64,000 nucleotides of DNA from Nectonema munidae (lineage: Eukaryota; Nematomorpha; Nectonematoida; Nectonematidae). Within the stretch, counting starts at the first letter, position 1. Every line of letters starts with the position of its first letter. Shown in pieces: positions 1 to 11,365 of the stretch. The stretch spans positions 1-64,000 of the forward strand of contig JAUIRK010000895.1 in assembly GCA_030549495.1 (NCBI GenBank), read 5' to 3'. The translations under genes and the position numbers were made by a program. The notes under the pieces were generated by a model, which did no database searches, had not been told where the DNA came from, and was given only the letters and a program-made list of their open reading frames with translations.

Positions 1-1121
1 CAAAAAGTAAAACTCCTATTTAAATGCGCTGGACGGACTACATGCGGCATGAACCTTCTATTACTTCTTACCGTACCACAGATTGTATAGTTTTGATTTT
101 TGGCCCAATTACACAAATCCTGGGACATAAAAAACCTATCTGCATAAATACCAATACCGGTCGGTAAGCAAGAAATATTTACCAATCTTTTTACTATATT
201 ATTGGGTTTAAAATGATCCCTGTCCACTAAACCACTTTTATAAATTTCGCTACAAAAAACAAAAAAACTGGACGAGTCTACACAGTGATAAATTTTCATA
301 CCTTATCGACCTGGCTTGGATGGGTCGTATACTTTTATAGGTGACCTGCCTCTATACTTGACGAGCTGCTCGTCAATTGTAACGCAATTAGATGGTGACC
401 AATATTTATGAAAGTTTTCGAGGAAAAAATTTTGTAAGTATCTTATCGGAGCTAATTTATCTGAACTATTTCTTGTAGTTCTTGAATCAAATCTTATAAA
501 GGTACGAATAAGAATGAATACGTCTCTACTGATTGCAGCTTTTAAAAAAGGGGTTCCATACTTTTCAGAAAAAAGATGTTTGACATCAATCTGCTGATCT
601 TTAGATTGCCCAATGTAAAGAATACAGGCTAAGTATGCTACCAAATGTTCCATTGAAAACCTTTCATATAAACTTTTGAGGTTCTCCAACAAACAATTAG
701 GACTTCTACAAAAAAAACATTTTACTAAATAATGTTTTCTAATAGAAAATTACTTGTAGTTTTCTTCCATTCTTTCTTTTGTGCAGGCAAAAATATGGTT
801 CAAAAGAGATTCAGTGAAAAAAAGATTAAAAATGTTCAAAGGATCTTTCAAATTTTTTGCCGTATCTTTTGGACCTGGTCTACTTGAGATGATATTAGTT
901 GATGATCTTCTTCCACAAATGTCTCTCGGTTCCCAAAAAAAAATGGGTTCCATCTGGTGCTACAAGGGACACATCTTCGCAAAGAGCCGTTTCTTCATCG
1001 CTTGAATCTGTTGCCCTTCGCTATCAACTGAATTTTGAATTTCATATTCACTATTTGAAAAAACGTCAGAACCAGAGGTTTCTCCTTCATCACTACTTGT
1101 ATAAAAACTTGAGGAGCTCAT
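1..1121 (-). pseudogene. piggyBac-type transposase, broken, runs off the left edge
   Basis: Plain DNA transposon transposase of the DDE_Tnp_1_7 (piggyBac) family, read right to left. It starts at an ATG at 1119-1121 with an acidic Ser/Asp/Glu-rich N-terminus. The next piece (953-750) carries the family's early block with GPKDTAKNLKDP. Then 692-303 holds EHLVAYLACILYIGQSKD and the catalytic-core stretch TIDEQLVKYRGR...DPSKPGR. An in-frame TAA at about 300 stands where the family has Tyr (KPxKYG). The frame then continues to base 1 with GMKIYHCVDSS, a GIYADRFF block and CGTVRSNRRFMPH, all typical of piggyBac. Besides that stop there is at least one frame change near 985-1000 and another stop in the 693-749 linker, so it is dead. 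The C-terminal zinc-binding tail would lie outside the window. Confidence 0.85.
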
Positions 1122-2780
1122 AATAAAATTTTGCGAAGTAACTTAGGAAATCCAAATGAAGCTTGTCAAGAAATGGAAGAATTATTACACATACACAAAT
1201 AATGCAAGAGAGAAAGTTTTGTGTAATCTATACGCGATTCTTTACTATTCATTCATGCCAAGGAATTATTTACCAAATGTGGTGAGAAAAAAGATAACAA
1301 ATGCATAGACAATTATATATGGTTCGTGTAGTCAATGGAACAATTGAGGTCACTCTAGCCGCATGCGTATTCTCGATAAAAAATCAATATCAAGTAAGAG
1401 TTCTTTGTGTTTGAAATCATATTTTGATTTATTTCTGCGTTGTATGATGTGTCTTTTATTACCCAGATAATACCATGACACAAATTCAATAAGGAGTCCA
1501 TTCTCTTCATTTTTTTATTCAAGTACGCAACCATGCGCTGTTCAACAAATCGATCTAAAAAGCTTATCTAATTTTTTTAATCTTTTTTACTTTTTATAAA
1601 ATATTTTGCACTGTAGAAAAATAAATTTATAAAAACAAAGTTTTGAATAGTGATCAATATAATTTTTTCACAAAACTACATAATCATACGTTTGTTTGTT
1701 TTGTTACTTCTTTTTTCTTTGTAAATAAAAAAAATATTATAGTTCTTCTTTTTAATTTTTTATATATAATATTTTGCACTATGGAAAACAAATTTATGAA
1801 AACAAAGTTTTGAATATTGAATAATATAGTTTTTTTCACAAAACTACATATTCGTACGCTTGTTTGTTTTGTTATTAGCTAATAATGAAAGACTTGCTAT
1901 AATACCCAAAGCGAAGGAAATAATAGAAACATGATTTTCGAACGTTATGTGTTTCAAAAATAATCCTCAGAAAAAAATTCTAAATTTGAAATCCACTTCA
2001 AATTTATATTTTTATAACTTGTTTAAGGTTACAACTTAAGTTTTTCATAAAAACATATTAATTTTAGATGGCGTTAAATTTAAATTTCGTATAAATTACT
2101 ATAAATATTTTTTCATGTGGTGAAAATTTTATATTTCTTTTTATCTTTAAAACCCATTAAAAAAAATAAAATACCACCAAGTTAGCATATCGACTAGCTA
2201 TATTTTTCTATCAGAAAAAGATATTTTAAATATTTACTAGCCAAAAAAAGCCCTACTCCGTCCTTCTAAGGTTAAATTATTTCAACAAACGCTACTTCAT
2301 ATGCAAAAAGGGCATATTAATCATAGAGCAACAGTGGATATTACTGTGTACAAAAAAGTGTATGCTGAAAAAATAAGCTTCTCATGTTATTTTTCGAATA
2401 TTTACAGACTATTATTTGATCATATGATATAATCTATGTATGCATCTTTGTATCGCACAATTTTTTGATCAATATAAAAGTGTATGCATTCAACATGCAC
2501 TACATTCATTCAAACATGACACGCATAACTTTGTTTGCAGTACAATAAAGGCATGCATTCATATGATTTTTTATCATATATTTCATCTTACAATACATTT
2601 TTCCATGTGTCAAACATAAGCAAAAATTTGGTGCATGCTAACAATAACTCAAATGTTATTTCCGTTTTTTTAACAAAAATTCACGAGTTATAAATTACGT
2701 TGCTTTTCCGGTCCAAAATTTTTATATATAGTACACATTTGTGTTTGTTTCCTTTATCATTATTTCAAGTTTTTTTCATT
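1122..2780. other. AT-rich non-coding stretch with one tandem duplication
   Basis: No gene seen. It holds a direct duplication of about 125 bp (roughly 1582-1707 and 1750-1875, period 168). It also presumably contains the 5' non-coding part of the piggyBac element that follows. I found no clear terminal inverted repeat. Confidence 0.5.
1582..1875. repeat. tandem duplication, two copies, period 168 bp
   Basis: Both copies contain the string ATATTTTGCACT (1601 and 1769), then a shared AAAACAAAGTTTTGAATA, then CACAAAACTACATA and TTTGTTTGTTTTGTTA. The copies differ by scattered substitutions and small indels, so the duplication is not recent. Confidence 0.75.
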
Positions 2781-3835
2781 ATGGAAGACCGAGTTGAGTT
2801 AAGCTTGAATGATGCTCTAAATCTAACACAAGACGAAAGCCAAGGCACTTTCATGATTTATATTACTCCTCCGTGCCTAAATACTAACAATTTTGATACT
2901 GAAGAAGATTGGGCGTCGATATTGACAATTTTTCTAAAAACATGCTTGAAGCAGATGTGGAACTTGTTTTTTGGGATCAAAGTCCACAACCTTTAATTAT
3001 GGGTGAACAAAATCAGGGTGATTGGATTGATGGAGAGATAATGAATTTATGTTTACTACAAAAGTTTGAATTAACTGCTCAATCAGAACAAAGTGTTTCT
3101 CATACCTATTCATCAGCTTCTGAAGTATTCTAATTCTTTTTTTTCAATAATATAATATTAGATAAAATTATAGAATATTCCACCGTTTATGCTCGTTTTA
3201 AAGGTGTAAATTTTAGTATAGATAGAAATGAAATAAAAGTGTTTTTTTGTCTACCAAAGATAAAATAACTAAAATAAGACCTATCGTTGATAGTTTGAGG
3301 GTTTTATTTGATAAGCATGCTCCCTCTTTTAAATATTTTGACATCGACGAAACAATGCTTCCTTACTTTGGGAGCTCTGGTTGTGGCATAAAACATGCAG
3401 TTAGAAATAAGCCAATACGGTATGGATATAAAGTATTTTGTTTAAACCTCGATTGTGGCTATCTCAAAAACTTTGAAATTTATCAGGGTAAGAGTGGCCT
3501 TCAAAATTTACACAGTGAAAAACTTGGGTTGGGAGCAAATGTAGTTTTAAATTTATTAGACCAGCAATGTGTGCATAAACATTTGTTTATAGATAATTAC
3601 TTCACATCTATAAAACTGTTAGAAGAACTAAATAAACGAGAAATTCTATGCACCGGTGTGATAAGAAAAGAGATAAGAATTTCCAATGAAGCTCGATTTG
3701 ATGGGCAAAATCACATTTTAGAAAAGAAAATCAAAAGGACTAGATGTGCAGTATGTAAATCGCAAACATTACTTTTGCTCAAAATGTGATGTTACTTTGC
3801 ACATAACGTGTTTCAAAGATTTTCACGAAAAATGA
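2781..3835 (+). pseudogene. piggyBac-type transposase (PGBD2/3-like), internally deleted
   Basis: A second piggyBac transposase of a different lineage from the one at the left edge. The N-terminal segment begins MEDRVELSLNDALNLT (ATG 2781), then continues in another frame with WGVDIDNFSKNMLEADVEL to 3133. A block at about 3160-3245 (LDKIIEYSTVYARFKGVNF) matches the start of the transposase domain. The core (3247-3789) has KIRPIVDSLR, the catalytic-region DIDETMLPYFG, YGYKVFCLNLDCGYLKNFEIYQGKSG and LFIDNYFTS. The C-terminal zinc ribbon is split by one frame shift near 3755: RCAVCK, then HYFCSKCDVTLHITCFKDFHEK ending at TGA 3833-3835. The piece between the first transposase block and KIRP is missing, so this is an internal-deletion derivative with two frame changes. 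Confidence 0.85.
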
Positions 3836-4669
3836 TAAAGTTTTCTTTTTCATTACTAAACTTTATAAATAAAAAATTACACGTTTTGAATTTACTTTTT
3901 ACATTTTCAAAGTAATATTTTATTTTTAATATTTATCAGTTACATTTTTCATTCATAAATAGCAAAAAAATGAAACTATGTATAAACAAGTTTCAAAAAA
4001 ATTTGTACTCCTAATGTTTTGTACCCTAAATTTCCATTTCCATTTTGAAAATTTATTACGAAACGTTTTATCCATTTATAGGCATTTTGCACTCAATTTT
4101 AACATATTGTTATGAGTTCAGAAAGTTTCATACTGATGAAAGAAACAAAATGGGGAGAAATAACAAAACAACGGGTACAAAACATCTTAAATATAAACGT
4201 CAAGAACACGACTAAAATTGTTTTAGAGTAGAAAATGTCAAAAAAAATAAGAACGAATTTTCTTTGGTATGAAACACTCTAAAATTGTGATAAAAAACTT
4301 TTGGTATAAAATGCAGTCAAACCGTACAAAAAATCTTATATATATAAAAAACGTCGTGGGTACAAAACTTCTAGACTTCGAAAACTATTTTGTAGTTTTG
4401 TACTAAATCTCTTTCAATGTTTGAATCAACATCAGTATTTTTGATTTTTAAGTTAAATTCAAAATGTTCAATTTGAATAACAACTTAATTAATTTTAAAG
4501 TACACATTTTAACTTTTAAAGCAACGACTTTATATTTTTGTTTGAATATTTTGGAAAAAATTGACTTTTACTCAGAGAAAAAATTGACTTTATTGACTTT
4601 TTAATGTTTCATTGAATTGAACAACTATGAACACTTTAGAGAAAGTATTGAAAATTATTTTAAAGAATC
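3836..4669. other. AT-rich stretch, short direct repeats only
   Basis: No gene seen. A motif of the type GTACAAAA-ATCTTA-ATATA-AACGTC occurs at about 4175-4205 and again at about 4323-4357. This is probably the 3' part of, or debris beside, the upstream piggyBac element. Confidence 0.4.
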
Positions 4670-5326
4670 CATGGTTTTGTAATACAACAACATATAATTA
4701 ATGACATTTTCTGATTTAAAATTCGATCATTTTCTAGCAGTTTTTTCAGTTTAGAAAAAGATCTTTCTACTTCTAAAGTTAAAACTTGACAATTTTGTAA
4801 TTTAGGATAAGTACTGCGAGAGATTTGAGTTTTCCATATTCATGATTTTATTGATTTCATTTTATTTGAATCTATTTTCAAGATAATTTTAGATATTTTT
4901 TTTCTCTATGTTGACTTTTTCCGACTAAATCAATAAATCGTGAATATTCTCTAATTATAGTTAGCAAGTTTTGACACAGATTTTCTTTTTTTTTAACAAT
5001 TTCTTGATATTTGGCAATAAAATTCCATCATTTTCATCATTAATTTCTTCACTGCTGGAAGATTTTAATGAAAATATTTTGCTGCTTGCAACCAATTTGT
5101 CAATTTCGTTACAATTGGAACTGAAGTGTGCCGATAGGTTTGAAAAGAGAACCTCTTTTTCTATTACTAATTTTAAATGATGCCGGTAATCTACAATTTT
5201 GCAGAATACTTTTAGGGTAGACTTGTGTAAAAGATGTGAAAAACATGCAATGATATAAAAAGGTTGGCAATAAAATTCCATAACTTCTGCAGCGGATATA
5301 TCGTATGTAACCGCGTTTGTCAACAA
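4670..5326 (-). pseudogene. hAT-like transposase C-terminal remnant
   Basis: Read leftward. A 121-residue frame (5326-4961) is followed, after frame changes, by a short block at about 4810-4690. That block reads YPKLQNCQVLTLEVERSF, then SKLKKLLENDRILNQKM. This resembles the hAT dimerisation region (short hydrophobic run, then ERSFSxLK, then a basic helix). The longer frame has a plausible hAT middle segment (EVMEFYCQPFYIIACFSHLL) that I cannot place firmly. The family is supported mainly by the ERSFSKLK block. Confidence 0.5.
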
Positions 5327-6069
5327 AAAAAATTTATCTTACAAAAAACTCCTTCATGTTTAACCTCAGTCAGGCAAACTTTACAGTAAAACCTTTTATT
5401 AGTTGAAAAAAAGCCCAACTATTGTGGATGTGTTAATATAAAGAAGAAATCTTGTATGTATCGCTTATAACAATTTTAGGCACATTGAATCAAAAAGTGC
5501 TAAATATAAAAATTGACTTTATTGACCTAAACTCGAAAAATTGACTTTGATTGACTTAAAAATTTGAAATTAGTTAAAAAAAATTTAGACTAAAGAAGTA
5601 AAGATCTTCTTCAAAGAGTTTTTGCTAAACGGAAATAAAAGTTGACTTTATTGACTTATACTCGCCCTGAATTACTATGACTAGCCTGTGTATATTCTGT
5701 AATTTTTTTTTAAATCTGAAACCTAAAAGAGACTGTAAGAATAATATTCGAATAATTGGTTATAAAATAAACTTGATTTTGTGAAGTCTAACAATACACA
5801 TAGTATTTTTTATTTTCATCTAATTATATTTCTATTTTGAACTTTTTTTTTGCTCATTTTTTTCTTGTTTTTTCCAAAATATTTTAGGTTTATTTTTATG
5901 GAATTTTTATATGAAAAGATAATTTGTTTTTTTTTCAAATTTTTTAAACAGATTCAATAGTTAGACTTGAAAGTTTCTTTTTTAAAATTAAATTTTTTAT
6001 TTAAGTAATATTTGAATATTTAATGTTTTACATTGAAAAAATAATTTTAATAGTATTAAAACCTTTTTT
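5327..6069. other. AT-rich stretch with TTGACTTTATTGACTT repeats and a pogo-type end
   Basis: No gene seen. The word TTGACTTTATTGACTT or close variants appears near 4583, 5512, 5538 and 5640 in the same orientation. At 5382-5393 is TACAGTAAAACC, the usual start of pogo/Tigger terminal repeats including the TA target. Confidence 0.45.
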
Positions 6070-6283
6070 TCATTTTGTACACTGCAAATACCAGTGTTGT
6101 ATTTATGCAACATTAACAAAAGCAGACTTATAAAATCAAAAAATTTCAAATTTTAATTCTAGACTAATTTTAACATATAATTATAGAAAAACTTGTGAAA
6201 ATTTTGGCTATACACTTAAATTTATCATGGCGGTAACACCGCATTATGTTGCAAAAATGCAACGCTGGTAACATTCGGGTTAA
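6070..6283. mobile_element. possible piggyBac-like MITE with a TTAA end
   Basis: The right end at 6283, read inward on the minus strand, is TTAACCCGAATGTTACCAGC, followed by GTTGCATTTTTGCAACA. The left side near 6088-6115 carries a degenerate inverted match (ACCAGTGTTG, then TATTTATGCAACAT). The left TTAA is not clear, so the left boundary is uncertain. Confidence 0.4.
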
Positions 6284-6334
6284 TAAAGATTTAGAATATA
6301 GTACACTTGTAATTTTTTAATAAACCGAAACCTT

Positions 6335-6419
6335 GTTTTGTTGAATATGTGATACGGCCCGGCCTCCCCTTAACTTTTCCTTTAGTGGCCCCCAGGTAAT
6401 TTGAGTTTGAGACCCCTGA
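6335..6419. mobile_element. hAT-type terminal fragment (solo end)
   Basis: Read on the minus strand from 6419 it begins CAGGGGTCTCAAACTCAAAT and goes on to a GGCC-rich block. This is the familiar outer end of hAT elements. No matching opposite end was found, so it is reported as a fragment. Confidence 0.5.
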
Positions 6420-6633
6420 TTTAGAGCGTAAGTATAAAATGGAACGATATTAGAAATAATAACAAATATTGTAAATATAACGGGTGATAAAATAGAACAA
6501 AACAAGGAACTGTGGTTAATTCTGAAAAGAGCGAAAAATAAGTCATATTTTCACAATTAAACAAGAACTACAAAAAAGTTATGAGCTGTTTTTAATTGAA
6601 ATCAATAAGTTTTGATTTTTTGAAAAAGCTTTT

Positions 6634-7572
<939 letters not shown>

Positions 7573-8310
7573 TCATTTGAAAAAAAGAAAAACGATGATG
7601 CAAAGTGTTAATTGCCAAAATGAGGAATAAAGAGAGTAGGATGAATTTAAAAGAGAATTTAAATAATTGGAAGCGACTTTGTCGTTGGGATTTGCTTCTT
7701 CAGCGTTGAAATTCAATTTGAAACAATTTTTATCTTTCTCATACTTGAAGGAGTGATCCCAAATATTTTCACAAAAAGTCTTTTCATCCTTAAACATTTG
7801 CTTAAACTTTAGACAGGTGGAATTTTCGGCGCACACATTTGTTCCCGTGGTCCAGTTGAAGCCTTTGTACCAGTTATCCGAACATGTCAAATCATCTTGA
7901 CAATCAACCCACCAGTTATGACATTCATCAAAGCAAATCGGAACTTCTTTTATGCGCTCACTGGTGTACTTCAAGTCTGCGCTGTTTATCCACGGACCAA
8001 GGTTTGGGGAGCATTGCAAAAAGCAAAGATCGCTTTTGAAATGTTGTTCGCACTTTGGGGAAATTGGGCCACAATGGTGAATATCGAAGTTGTAAAACTT
8101 TTCACCATCTTCTATTTTTTTGGCAGTTTCCACACCGCAGCAAGATCTATTGGAATAGCGTCGACACTCACCTTGCAAGTGTGCTTCTGAGCTGGGATAG
8201 TTTTTATGATGCTTGATGTTAGGACACATATTCAAAATTCTTTGAAAGCAAAGAGATTGCGAAAAAAAAGAAAGGATAAAAATTGACGAAAACAAGCAAA
8301 AATTCATCAT
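7573..8310 (-). CDS. folate-receptor / riboflavin-binding-like protein, intronless
   Basis: A 245-residue secreted or membrane-tethered protein of the folate receptor family (Pfam Folate_rec). It begins with a hydrophobic signal peptide (residues 1-21). The mature part has 16 cysteines, as the family usually has, and the expected blocks in order: CPNIKHHK, RSCC, HHCGPISPKCEQHF, CSPNLGPWI, CFDECHNWWVDCQ, TCSDNWYKGFNWTTGTNVC and a late FCENIWDHSFKY. The WW-W-W cluster forms the ligand pocket in known members. Several N-glycosylation sequons are visible (NRS, NWT, NST, NSS). The last 17 or so residues are hydrophobic after a small-residue stretch, as for a GPI anchor. Folate is the usual ligand, but riboflavin or another vitamin cannot be excluded. 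It starts MM at 8310 and the frame is a single exon. That is notable because vertebrate relatives have introns, so a retrocopy or an intron-poor lineage is possible. The frame is intact. Confidence 0.93.
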   Translation of the reverse strand: MMNFCLFSSIFILSFFSQSLCFQRILNMCPNIKHHKNYPSSEAHLQGECRRYSNRSCCGVETAKKIEDGEKFYNFDIHHCGPISPKCEQHFKSDLCFLQCSPNLGPWINSADLKYTSERIKEVPICFDECHNWWVDCQDDLTCSDNWYKGFNWTTGTNVCAENSTCLKFKQMFKDEKTFCENIWDHSFKYEKDKNCFKLNFNAEEANPNDKVASNYLNSLLNSSYSLYSSFWQLTLCIIVFLFFK

Positions 8311-8379
8311 TGAAATTTATTTTCTAAAATAAAAATCGTGTGATTAATTTAGCTTCCAAATTCATATAATCAACGGTAT

Positions 8380-8460
8380 CAGTGTTTCTCAGGGTGGTCC
8401 ATGTGAACCCCCCAAAGAGTCAACAATATTTTTAGAGGGGTCCGTATAATAATTTGGTGA
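8380..8460. mobile_element. hAT-type terminal fragment
   Basis: CAGTGTTTCTCAGGGTGGTC at 8380 followed by GTGAACCCCCC resembles the outer end of hAT elements. It lies about 70 bp upstream of the folate-receptor-like start codon. No partner end was found. Confidence 0.4.
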
Positions 8461-8562
8461 GGAAAAGTTCTCAAATTGAAAAAATGATATATTATGGCAG
8501 TTATATGTGGCTGTTTTCCATTTGCATATCTTGTTTAATTAAGTTTGATACTAAAAGTAGTT

Positions 8563-8571
8563 AAAATATCA
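8563..8571. repeat. 9-bp target-site duplication of the MULE, left
   Basis: AAAATATCA directly before the left terminus, repeated exactly at 10599-10607. Confidence 0.85.
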
Positions 8572-8650
8572 GGTAGTCCTTCACTTGCACCATTTACATT
8601 TGCACCACTTACACCTGCATCACTTACAATTGCACCAGTATAACTTGCAC
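8572..8650 (+). repeat. MULE left terminal inverted repeat with internal subrepeats
   Basis: Four to five tandem variants of TTGCACCACTTACA follow the outer 20 bp. They mirror, in inverse orientation, those at 10540-10598. Confidence 0.8.
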
Positions 8651-8950
8651 TTAAATTATACGGAAGAATCTATTTCAATAGGCTTAACTTATCTCACAGT
8701 TGCCCTACTTCTAAATATAGCTCCACGGAAGAGTATATTTTTAATAAGCTTAACTTATTAAGACCACAAAAATTTTACTATTGTTTGTTATAGGTCTTTA
8801 TAGAAGTAAATTTTTTATGAGCTATTTTTAAAATAGTCCGTGCTGTAATTTTGATTTTACTCTGCTGTAAACACACTCATATTGTGTATCTTAATTTTTT
8901 CTTACTGACATTTTATACCTTAGTTGCTTTTTCTCTGCTTTTAGCATAAA

Positions 8951-10410
8951 TGTTTACTTTAACAAAATCTACCAAAGGTAATGATGTTTTGGTAATGGAT
9001 GGCAATGAATATTTGTTCAGAAAAACTTACAACAATAGCAGAAAACACTGGAGGTGCAGAAACTATAAAAAAATTCAAATGTGGCTCAACTTTAATTACT
9101 CAAAATAAGGATGTGGTTAAAGAAAGCTCCTTCTGAACACACACATGAAGCTGATCCTGTACACTCTGAAGTGTATAGAGTGTTAAATGATTTGAAATAT
9201 TCGTCAGAAAATACACGTACGACTTCAAATAGATATTTGATATCGAAGGCTTCATCCGCAACATTGATGAGAATGCCAAAACAAAGCAGCACTATTGAAG
9301 AACAGTTAAGAAGAATCAAGAAAAAAATAATAGTTATGCTACGCCTACAAGTTTAAATTTTGAAATGCCAACTGAATATGACCGTCTAATATTAAAAGAT
9401 TCAGGTACACAAGATATTTTAAGATTTCTCGTGTTAGGCGACTCTTCATTAACTCATCTCCTTTAAGTGAAGTATTTTTTGTAACGGTACTTTTCAACGT
9501 GTTCCTTCAATGTTTTTTCAACTTTATACTTTTCACTGTAAGATAGGTAATAATTATCCTCCAATTGTTTATTTTCTTCTTCCAAAAAAAAGTCAGGATA
9601 TATATGAAAGAGTAATATCTTGCTTACTTACAATTAATCCCTTATTTAATCCAAAGTCCCTGATAATAGATTTTGAAATGGCAGCAATAAAAGCTTTTCA
9701 GAAAAAACTACCAACTACACTCATTTCTTGATGTTTTTTTTCATTTGAGCCAATCAATAGATTTTGAAATGGCAGCAATAAAAGCTTTTCAGAAAAAACT
9801 ACCAACTACACTCATTTCTTGATGTTTTTTTTCATTTGAGCCAATCCATTCTTAGGAAGACAAAAGAATTAGGTTTGAAAAATGAGTTTGAAAGAAATCC
9901 TGATATAAACATTTTTATAAAGTGTTTGTCAGCGATCTCGTTTGTTCCTATTGAAAATATTGAAGAAAGTTTCAATCAACTAGTGTCTTATTTTCCTACA
10001 TCTGAACAATACAAAATGTTAATATCGTGTTTTGAGAAAACGTATATTCGCGGAGAAAAGATAGGTAGTCGATATAGATATGCCAAATTTCCCCCTTTAT
10101 ATGGAATCAATACAATTCCTCTTTAAATTTGCTTCCCAAAACGACTAACTGTTGTAAGGGATTTCATAACGCTTTAAAAAGACACTTCCAACGCAACCAC
10201 CCATCTATTTGGAAGTTTTTCGATCAAATTAAAAATGATATTTGTTTAACCAAATTAAAATTAAGCCCAGCTACTGTAAACAATGACGAAAAGATCCGTT
10301 CCATATACCAAATAACTGCAGCAAGACTAAGAAGCATTGTTGAAAGATATAACGACTATCAAGATAAAGTTCAATACCTAAAGGCCATTTCTCATATACA
10401 TTCAAAATAA
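8951..10410 (+). pseudogene. MULE transposase with N-terminal FLYWCH finger, broken
   Basis: The reading starts MFTLTKSTKGNDVLVMDG (ATG 8951) and runs into a FLYWCH zinc finger (NEYLFRKTYNN, HWRCRNYKK, then KFKCGS in another frame, then HTHEADP). The transposase core follows: GDSSLTHL, VFFVTVLF-type first-Asp region, QLYTFHCKIGNNYPPIVYFLLPKK and the second-Asp region LIIDFEMAAIKAFQK. Further on come ESFNQLVSYFPTSEQYK and TNCCKGFHNALKRHFQRNHP, matching the conserved MULE tail, with the last frame ending at 10410. At least five frame changes or stops interrupt it, and a 90-bp tandem duplication around 9668-9846 further disrupts it. It is inactive by itself. The intact ends suggest it could once be moved by a relative. 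Confidence 0.85.
9668..9847 (+). repeat. tandem duplication of about 90 bp inside the MULE transposase
   Basis: The stretch from AGATTTTGAAATGGCAGCAA through CATTTGAGCCAATC occurs twice, beginning at about 9668 and about 9759, and the two copies are nearly identical. The high identity means the duplication is younger than most of the decay in the element. Confidence 0.85.
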
Positions 10411-10539
10411 TTTTTTGTGGTAAACTTTATTAAAATTTTTAAGTATTTGATTTATTTTGTTTGTAGTAACTTTTATATAAGTTAATACTACAAACACACA
10501 CAAACCTTGCAAAAAACCAGTGTGTTTTTTGTAGTCAAA

Positions 10540-10598
10540 TGTAGAGTGGTGCAAAGGTAAAGAGGAGCAAGTGTAAGTGGTGCAAGTGATAGGAAACC
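10540..10598 (-). repeat. MULE right terminal inverted repeat
   Basis: Contains GAGTGGTGCAAAGGTAAAG and AGTGTAAGTGGTGCAAGTG, the reverse complement of the left-end subrepeats, and ends GGTGCAAGTGATAGGAAACC. Confidence 0.8.
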
Positions 10599-10607
10599 AA
10601 AATATCA
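10599..10607. repeat. 9-bp target-site duplication of the MULE, right
   Basis: AAAATATCA directly after the right terminus, identical to 8563-8571. Confidence 0.85.
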
Positions 10608-10862
10608 TTTATTTGTAACCATTTGCTTCAAAGCGTTTAGTACCCACTTTTTTGATTTAATAAAATACAATTATTTTTTAATAGATAAGTGGGGTTAAAA
10701 ATATATAGTATATAAAATTAAGCGAACAGACAAGTTAAGAAAATAGTGATGAATAACGGTATACTTATTCTTATATTATTGATGATAAATAAAACCAATT
10801 ATAAATTAAATCGGAAGCAACAAAGAAATATGGAGTCCACAAAACATTTTCCAATTTGAAAA

Positions 10863-11140
10863 CAGGGGCGCACATCCTCAAAATTAGTGGGGGCAATTTT
10901 TGCAATTTTCAAAATTACTGGTCTGGAAATACCACGGGAGACCAAATATTCAAGCAATCCTTTAAAATAGAGTGTATTCAGGGCATACCTAAATTTATAA
11001 AACTACTTTATATTTTTTTACAAAATTGATGACATTTAAATACCATACTTCCAGCGAAAATATTTCAATTAAATTTGCATATCGCATATACACTAGTTTA
11101 AAAAAATCCAAAATTGTTGTGGGGGGGGGGGGGCGAATAG
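10863..11140. mobile_element. hAT-type MITE, family CAGGGGCGCACATCC, 3'-truncated copy
   Basis: Begins CAGGGGCGCACATCCTCAAA and tracks the complete copy at 21196-21558 through GGTCTGGAAATACCACGGGA and CATACTTCCAGCGAAAATAT to a run of about 14 G at 11119. The outer right end (GGATGTGCGCCCCTG) is absent here. Confidence 0.75.
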
Positions 11141-11322
11141 GTTTTTCATTTGAAAATGAAGTAGTCTACCAGGAGCATCACAGGAATGGATGAAAGGATA
11201 TTTGATTGATAGAAAAACAAATGACTTAGGGTTGGAGAGTTTTATATGAGTGAATGTAGTCTGAAGGAAAAGAGTCTACTAGACACCCTGCGATGTTTAT
11301 ATAAAAAAATGTGTTTAATTCA

Positions 11323-11365
11323 GGGGCGCAAAACCTTGAAATTATTGGAGGGGCGGACTTTCAAG
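11323..11365. mobile_element. fragment of the CAGGGGCGC MITE family
   Basis: CAGGGGCGCAAAACCTTGAA then ATTATTGGAGGGGCGG resembles the first 40 bp of the family. The rest does not match. Confidence 0.4.

Larger units (their letters stand above)
8572..10598 (+). mobile_element. Mutator-like element (MULE), bounded, 2027 bp
   Basis: The left terminus is GGTAGTCCTTCACTTGCACC and the right terminus, read inward, is GGTTTCCTATCACTTGCACC. The element is flanked by a perfect 9-bp direct repeat AAAATATCA (8563-8571 and 10599-10607), the target-site size typical of Mutator. Both ends contain several copies of a short word near CACTTACACYTGCACC, giving terminal repeats of about 50-75 bp. Inside, on the plus strand, is a broken FLYWCH plus MULE transposase. 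Boundaries are seen directly, and the superfamily follows from the transposase motifs and the 9-bp duplication. Confidence 0.9.
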
